Source: Gammaproteobacteria bacterium (GTDB taxonomy: Bacteria > Pseudomonadota > Gammaproteobacteria > VBWC01). From it: DNA of 64,000 nucleotides. The notes below the pieces were generated by a model. The model made no database searches, was not told the DNA's origin, and saw only the letters and a list, made by a program, of their open reading frames with translations. Each line of letters opens with the position of its first letter. Position 1 is the stretch's first letter. The stretch spans positions 124,001 through 188,000 of the forward strand of contig JAHFRU010000001.1 of assembly GCA_023266115.1 (NCBI GenBank), written 5' to 3'. Of the stretch, positions 59,312 to 64,000 are shown one piece after another. The position numbers were made by a program, and so were the translations under genes.

Positions 59312-60187
59312 TTAACGGGTGCGGCTTTTCTTGAACTCGCCTAGGTTCAGGTTGTTCCAGATAGCGAGTGTCGCTTCGCTGCTGTTCATCGTGTAGAAAT
59401 GCAGGCCGGGTGCGCCGCCGTCGAGAAGCTGGCGGCACAGCTCTGTAGTGACGTCCAGGCCGAAAGCACGGATGGCGTCGATGTCGTCGCCGTAGCCCTC
59501 GAGGCGCTTGCGTATCCAGCGCGGGATCTCGGCGCCGCAGGCATCCGAAAAGCGCGCCAGCTGCGTGTGATTGGTGATCGGCATGATGCCGGGCACGATC
59601 GGCAGATCGAGGCCGAGCTTTTCACAGCTGTCGACGAAGCGGAAATAGGCATCGGCATTGTAGAAATATTGTGTCAACGCGGCGTCCGCGCCGGCTTCAA
59701 CCTTGCGTTTGAAATTCAGCAGGTCGGCCTGCGCCGACGGCGCCTGCGGATGAAACTCCGGATAGGCGGCGACCTCGATGAAGAAATGGTCGCCGGTCTC
59801 GGCGCGTATGAATTTGACCAGTTCATTGGCATGGCTGAACGCGCCGGGATCGCGCAGTCCGGACGGCATATCACCGCGCAGCGCCACCAGATGGCGTATG
59901 CCCTGGTCCATATAATTTTGCAGAATCTCGCGAATACTTTCTTGCGTCGACGCCACGCATGAGAGATGCGGTGCGACATCGATGCCAGTGTGCTGCTTGA
60001 TATCGACGACTGCCTTGAAGGTTCTTTCCCGAGTGGTGCCACCCGCGCCGAAGGTTACCGAAAAAAAACACGGGTCCAGTTTGGCGAGTTTCGCCCCGAC
60101 CGCGCGCAGCTTGCTGGCGCCGTCGTCTGATTTGGGCGGAAAGAATTCGAAACTGAACGCCGCGGGAAAGTTTTTCTGGGATTGCAT
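59312..60187 (-). CDS. metF: 5,10-Methylenetetrahydrofolate reductase
   Basis: 291 residues, TIM barrel with FAD. It makes 5-methyl-THF for methionine synthesis. Visible motifs: FSFEFFPPKSDDG, FSVTFGAGGTTRERT, HLSCVASTQESIREIL, IRHLVALRGDMPSG and ALTQYFYNADAYFRFV. Downstream of ahcY with a terminator between, so it may be only partly co-transcribed with metK-ahcY. Confidence 0.96.
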   Translation of the reverse strand: MQSQKNFPAAFSFEFFPPKSDDGASKLRAVGAKLAKLDPCFFSVTFGAGGTTRERTFKAVVDIKQHTGIDVAPHLSCVASTQESIREILQNYMDQGIRHLVALRGDMPSGLRDPGAFSHANELVKFIRAETGDHFFIEVAAYPEFHPQAPSAQADLLNFKRKVEAGADAALTQYFYNADAYFRFVDSCEKLGLDLPIVPGIMPITNHTQLARFSDACGAEIPRWIRKRLEGYGDDIDAIRAFGLDVTTELCRQLLDGGAPGLHFYTMNSSEATLAIWNNLNLGEFKKSRTR

Positions 60188-60212
60188 TGTTGTCCTGCGT
60201 GGCGGGTTAGCG

Positions 60213-60240
60213 GAAAAGCCGCTGCCGACTGGCAGCGGCT
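60213..60240 (-). terminator. Intrinsic terminator after ahcY
   Basis: Read leftward: stem AGCCGCTGCC (60240-60231) and GGCAGCGGCT (60226-60217) with a 4-base loop, a perfect 10-bp hairpin, then TTTT (60216-60213). It starts eight bases after the ahcY stop. The T-run is short, so partial read-through into metF is likely. Confidence 0.7.
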
Positions 60241-60247
60241 CCAGCCA

Positions 60248-61666
60248 TCAATACCGGTAATGATCGGGCTTGTAAGGCCCCGCGGCGGCGACGCCGATAT
60301 ATTTGGCCTGTTCCGGCGTCAGCATCGTCAGGTCTGCGCCGACCTTCTTGAGGTGTGCGCGTGCCACCTTTTCATCAAGGTGCTTGGGCAGAACGTAGAC
60401 CTTGTTCTGGTACTTGCTGCGGTATTTGAACAGCTCGATCTGCGCGAGTACCTGGTTGGTGAACGAGTTGGACATGACGAAACTCGGATGGCCGGTGGCG
60501 CAGCCGAGATTCACAAGGCGGCCTTCCGCCAGCAGAATGATGCGCTTGCCATTTGGCAGCTCGATATGGTCCACCTGCGGTTTGATATTGTCCCAAGTGT
60601 ACTTGCGCATGCCGGCGACGTCGATTTCCGAGTCGAAATGCCCGATGTTGCAGACGATGGCGTTATGGCGCATGCGTACCATGTGATCGTGAGTGATGAC
60701 GTCGACATTGCCGGTCGCTGTGACAAAGATGTCGGCCTTGTCGGCCGCATAGTCCATCGTGACAACGCGATAGCCTTCCATCGCTGCCTGCAGCGCGCAG
60801 ATCGGATCGATTTCGGTGACCCACACGGTCGCGCCGAAGCCGCGGAACGCGTGCGCGCAACCCTTGCCGACATCGCCATAACCGAGCACCAGTGCGACCT
60901 TGCCGGCGATCATCACGTCGGTCGCGCGCTTGATGCCATCCAGCAGCGACTCGCGGCAGCCGTACAGATTGTCGAACTTGCTCTTGGTGACGGAGTCATT
61001 GACGTTAATCGCCGGAAACGGCAGGCGGCCGTCCTTCTCCATCTGGTAAAGCCGGTGCACGCCGGTGGTGGTTTCTTCCGTCACGCCCAGGATGTTGGCC
61101 AGCACCTTGCTGTACCAGCCGGGCTTGCTCTCGATCCGGCGCCGGATCGCCGCGTACAGTACGGTTTCTTCCTCGTTGGCCGGTTTGTCGAGCAGCGACA
61201 GGTCTTTTTCCGCGCGTGCGCCGAGCGTGATCAGTACGGTGGCGTCGCCGCCGTCATCGAGAATCATGTTCGGCGTACCACCGTCGTGCCACTCGAAGAT
61301 CCGGTGTGTGTAATCCCAGTATTCCTCCAGTGACTCGCCCTTGTAGGCGAACACCGGTATACCGCTTTTAGCTATCGCAGCGGCCGCGTGATCCTGGGTC
61401 GAAAAAATATTGCACGAGGCCCAACGTACCTCTGCGCCCAGCGCCGCAAGGGTTTCGATCAGCACCGCGGTCTGGATCGTCATATGCAGCGAACCGGCGA
61501 CGCGTGCGCCTTTCAGTGGCTTTTGTCCGGCATATTCCTCGCGCAGTGCCATCAGGCCCGGCATTTCGGTTTCCGCGATGGCGATTTCCTTGCGACCCCA
61601 GGCGGCCAGCGTGATATCCGCGACCTTGTAGTCGGCTTTGAGGTTTTTTACTGGCTGCGTGCTCAT
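60248..61666 (-). CDS. ahcY: S-adenosylhomocysteine hydrolase
   Basis: 472 residues, tightly matching the family: [67 protein letters not shown] (Lys/Asp active site), [20 protein letters not shown] (NAD binding), [11 protein letters not shown] and a C-terminus ending PDHYRY. Cleaves SAH to homocysteine and adenosine, relieving inhibition of methyltransferases such as ArsM and RsmE. Lies 58 bases downstream of metK in the same direction. Confidence 0.98.
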   Translation of the reverse strand: MSTQPVKNLKADYKVADITLAAWGRKEIAIAETEMPGLMALREEYAGQKPLKGARVAGSLHMTIQTAVLIETLAALGAEVRWASCNIFSTQDHAAAAIAKSGIPVFAYKGESLEEYWDYTHRIFEWHDGGTPNMILDDGGDATVLITLGARAEKDLSLLDKPANEEETVLYAAIRRRIESKPGWYSKVLANILGVTEETTTGVHRLYQMEKDGRLPFPAINVNDSVTKSKFDNLYGCRESLLDGIKRATDVMIAGKVALVLGYGDVGKGCAHAFRGFGATVWVTEIDPICALQAAMEGYRVVTMDYAADKADIFVTATGNVDVITHDHMVRMRHNAIVCNIGHFDSEIDVAGMRKYTWDNIKPQVDHIELPNGKRIILLAEGRLVNLGCATGHPSFVMSNSFTNQVLAQIELFKYRSKYQNKVYVLPKHLDEKVARAHLKKVGADLTMLTPEQAKYIGVAAAGPYKPDHYRY

Positions 61667-61724
61667 TAAATACTCTCCTTGACTGAATTCCCGGTGTTGG
61701 CTGCGGATTGTTTATGACGCGCGA

Positions 61725-62897
61725 TCAGGCCGCGGACGACAGGCCGGCGTCGGACCGCAGTACGTTAACCTTGTCGGTCCGTTCCCAGCTGAACTCCGGT
61801 TCTTCGCGGCCGAAATGGCCGTAGGCAGCGGTGTTGCGGTAGATAGGCCGCAATAGATCCAGCATCTTGACCAGGCCTTTCGGGCGCAAATCGAAGTGTT
61901 CGCGGACCAGCGCGATAATCTGGTCGTCATCGATCTTGCCGGTGCCGAACGTGTTGATGCTGATCGATGTCGGTTCCGCGACGCCGATTGCGTAAGACAC
62001 CTGGATTTCGCATCGGTCCGCCAGGTCGGCCGCGACGATATTCTTGGCGACGTAACGTCCCGCGTAGGCGGCGGAACGATCGACCTTGGATGGATCCTTG
62101 CCGGAAAACGCGCCACCGCCGTGCCGGGCCATGCCGCCGTAGGTGTCGACGATGATTTTCCGGCCGGTGAGACCGCAATCGCCCATCGGGCCGCCAATGA
62201 CGAAGCGGCCGGTGGGATTGATGAAAAACCGCGTATGTTTGCTGATCCATTCCTTCGGCAGTACCGGCAGGATAATCTCGTCCATGACGGCTTCCTTCAG
62301 CGCCTTGAGCTCGATGTCCGGGTTGTGCTGGGTCGACAATACGACGGCGTCGATGCCGACCGGCTGGTCGTCTTCATAGCGGAACGTTATCTGGCTCTTG
62401 GCGTCGGGGCGCAGCCACGGCAGCGTACGGTTCTTGCGTACCTCGGCCTGGCGCTTGACCAGGCGATGCGCATAGGTGATCGGCGCGGGCATGAATACGT
62501 CGGTTTCGTTGGTGGCGTAACCGAACATCAGACCCTGATCGCCGGCGCCCTGCTCGTGTCCCGCGGATTCGTTGACGCCCATCGCGATATCGGGCGACTG
62601 TTTGCCTATTGCGTTCAGTACCGCGCAGGATTCCCAGTCGAAGCCCATGTCCGAACTGTTATAGCCGATTTCGCGGATGGTCTGGCGCACCAGTTCCTCG
62701 ATGTCCACCCATGCGCTGGTCGTCACTTCGCCGGCAACCATCACCATGCCGGTCTTGACCAGGGTCTCGCAGGCGACGCGTGCCGGCGGATCCTGAGCGA
62801 GTATCGCGTCAAGTATCGCATCGGAGATCTGGTCCGCGATCTTGTCGGGGTGGCCTTCGGCAACCGATTCCGATGTAAATAGGTAACTGTTCGACAT
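61725..62897 (-). CDS. metK: S-adenosylmethionine synthetase
   Basis: 390 residues beginning [23 protein letters not shown] split across the ATP-binding start. Signatures [12 protein letters not shown] and [19 protein letters not shown] are complete. Makes SAM from methionine and ATP. The ATG is preceded by GGGGGATC. First gene of metK-ahcY-metF; no SAM or SAH riboswitch that I can recognise lies in its leader. Confidence 0.98.
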   Translation of the reverse strand: MSNSYLFTSESVAEGHPDKIADQISDAILDAILAQDPPARVACETLVKTGMVMVAGEVTTSAWVDIEELVRQTIREIGYNSSDMGFDWESCAVLNAIGKQSPDIAMGVNESAGHEQGAGDQGLMFGYATNETDVFMPAPITYAHRLVKRQAEVRKNRTLPWLRPDAKSQITFRYEDDQPVGIDAVVLSTQHNPDIELKALKEAVMDEIILPVLPKEWISKHTRFFINPTGRFVIGGPMGDCGLTGRKIIVDTYGGMARHGGGAFSGKDPSKVDRSAAYAGRYVAKNIVAADLADRCEIQVSYAIGVAEPTSISINTFGTGKIDDDQIIALVREHFDLRPKGLVKMLDLLRPIYRNTAAYGHFGREEPEFSWERTDKVNVLRSDAGLSSAA

Positions 62898-63626
62898 TTA
62901 CTGATCCCCCGTAATTCGTAATGCACCGTTATGTTGAAAATGATAGAAACCGGCGTTGCCATACAATAAATCAGCTCGTACGCCCGTTTCGGCGCGGCAA
63001 ATTCTTCGGCTTGCGCTTGCAGTCCCCGGAAACTCTGCCGCCGCGTCCGGGATGCCTCATGTTGCAGTTCGGGCCGCGGGTATTTCGTCTATTGTTCCAT
63101 CGATTCGGATATAAAGCGGCGCATTTTAACGTATCCACCACCGTGATCGCCAGCCGCCGTTGTCGCTGCCGTCGTGCGGGCAGTTTTGGCAGCCCGTTAC
63201 GGCGGGCGAATACCGCCCTCTCTGGCACTTCGCGGTTCATCGAGTATAATGGCCGCCCGCTGACATCCGATCGCCAGTGCTATATATAAAGGGATAGTAA
63301 AACAGGCGGTTATACCGACGCACTATTGCTGAATGGTGTGGGCGGGGTAGAATATATCGTTTGGCTCCGCGATTTTGGGGTGGTTTGCCGGTCGGTTTGG
63401 TTGGGGAACAACAACATTCGAGGATTCGCCGGATCAAGTCTGCAATCGCGCGGTCTTCCACTGGTTTAGCAAGATAAACGCGCCAGCACTATTCACGCGG
63501 ATTCCTTGAGCGCAGGTGTGGTTTTCGGGGCCGGTCGGATCGGGTCGCCGGTGTTTGGGATTTTAACGAGAACATTCCGGGAGTGTCGTTTGTATGGGTT
63601 TATCGATTTCACTTAAGGAGAGAAAC
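62898..63626. other. Divergent metK-tkt control region
   Basis: 729 bases without a supported gene between metK (leftward) and tkt (rightward). It contains one good rightward promoter (63222-63250). The tkt half is GT-rich and carries a purine-rich ribosome site (AAGGAGAG) before the tkt ATG. Short ORFs in both directions have no ribosome sites or recognisable domains. Confidence 0.5.
63222..63250 (+). promoter_or_regulatory. Rightward promoter candidate upstream of tkt
   Basis: CTGGCA (63222-63227), 17-base spacer, TATAAT (63245-63250, perfect). Transcription would start near 63257, giving a leader of about 370 bases before the tkt ATG at 63627. Confidence 0.5.
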
Positions 63627-64000
63627 ATGCCCTCTCGCAGAGATTTAGCCAACGCTATTCGCGCGCTCAGCATGGATGCTGTGCAGAAGGCCAATTCGGG
63701 CCATCCGGGTATGCCGATGGGGATGGCGGACATTGCGGAAGTCCTCTGGAACGATTTCCTGACGCACAACCCGGCTAATCCGCACTGGGCGAACCGTGAT
63801 CGATTTATTCTCTCCAACGGCCACGGCTCGATGTTGCAGTACGCGCTGCTGCATTTGTCCGGCTACGATCTTTCGATAGACGATATCAAGAATTTCCGCC
63901 AGTTCCATTCGAAAACACCCGGTCATCCGGAGATCCATTACACGCCCGGCATAGAGACCACCACTGGTCCGCTGGGTCAGGGCGTCACGAATGGCGTCGG
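63627..64000 (+). CDS. tkt: Transketolase, N-terminal part (runs off window)
   Basis: 124 codons are visible. ATG 63627 follows AAGGAGAG. The start reads [20 protein letters not shown], then [40 protein letters not shown] and [14 protein letters not shown], the thiamine diphosphate-binding first domain of transketolase. It transfers two-carbon units in the pentose phosphate and Calvin pathways. In many autotrophic gammaproteobacteria tkt is followed by gap and pgk; that lies beyond this window. Confidence 0.97.
   Translation, partial: MPSRRDLANAIRALSMDAVQKANSGHPGMPMGMADIAEVLWNDFLTHNPANPHWANRDRFILSNGHGSMLQYALLHLSGYDLSIDDIKNFRQFHSKTPGHPEIHYTPGIETTTGPLGQGVTNGV

Noticed and set aside
60182-61333. 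383-aa open frame on the plus strand
   Set aside because: Antisense to ahcY, which is unambiguous.
61896-62882. 328-aa open frame on the plus strand
   Set aside because: Antisense to metK; no ribosome site or known domain.
62898-63221. SAM or SAH riboswitch upstream of metK
   Set aside because: I looked for the conserved SAH and SAM-II type core sequences and found none; a covariance search would settle it.

Overview
The window is a GC-rich gammaproteobacterial chromosome segment. Gene content (ribF-ileS-lspA-ispH, minor pilins, ampDE, the pil/pyr/gsh/chp block, metK-ahcY-metF, tkt) and gene order resemble Pseudomonas, from memory the PA0395-PA0420 neighbourhood of P. aeruginosa. The three-gene transhydrogenase, the gshA type and metK next to tkt fit an environmental, possibly sulfur-oxidising or autotrophic lineage. 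That placement is inference.

Layout. 1-6.7 kb: end of murJ, ribF, a Sel1-type lipoprotein, ileS (carrying an in-frame duplicated palindromic insert), lspA, ispH. 6.7-11.4 kb: leftward minor pilin operon fimT-pilW-pilX-pilV, a divergent pilE-like gene, thiO, tRNA-Thr(CGU). 11.4-21.95 kb: an integrated element bounded by a perfect 47-bp direct repeat of the tRNA 3' half. Its right part is a leftward satellite-like core: tyrosine integrase, an unnamed HTH protein, an AlpA-like regulator, small proteins, a replication-initiator-like HTH protein, a phased palindrome array, a ribbon-helix-helix-like protein and a possible small terminase. Its left part is AT-richer cargo in which seven of nine proteins carry export signals, including two nucleases. 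A degenerate third copy of the end sequence separates the two parts.

21.95-29 kb: ampD-ampE, then a vitamin B12 group: cobC-like phosphatase and btuF rightward; btuB, tonB and the cobalamin adenosyltransferase leftward behind a cobalamin riboswitch; then a short AraC-type protein. 29-34.8 kb: an arsenosugar-type cluster (two glycosyltransferase-family genes, ArsM-like methyltransferase, ArsS-like radical SAM enzyme) next to a PiT phosphate permease and a truncated DUF3179 protein. 35-38.8 kb: pntAA-pntAB-pntB and a sigma factor with a translationally coupled zinc-finger anti-sigma candidate.

39-60 kb: the conserved block pilU ... pyrK-pyrX-pyrB-pyrR-ruvX-yqgE // tonB-Gx-NusG_II-apbE-gshB-gshA // pilG-fimL/chpA-like-chpB // rsmE-bioA. 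Between yqgE and tonB lies a roughly 2.9-kb insertion with a truncated hsdM, an unrecognised 308-aa gene, a small membrane protein and a MITE-like element. The pil-chp chemosensory genes are strikingly reduced: no pilH, pilI, pilJ or CheA kinase is visible, and the ChpB-like methylesterase has Arg at the catalytic His position. 59-64 kb: the SAM cycle operon metK-ahcY-metF leftward and the start of tkt rightward.

The strongest candidates for undescribed biology are the island control region at 18.3-19.0 kb (five phased palindromes, a rightward promoter and a rightward terminator framing a predicted antisense RNA), the exported-nuclease cargo, the palindromic insert in ileS, and the kinase-less pil-chp remnant. 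I worked by reading only. No homology search or folding calculation was run.
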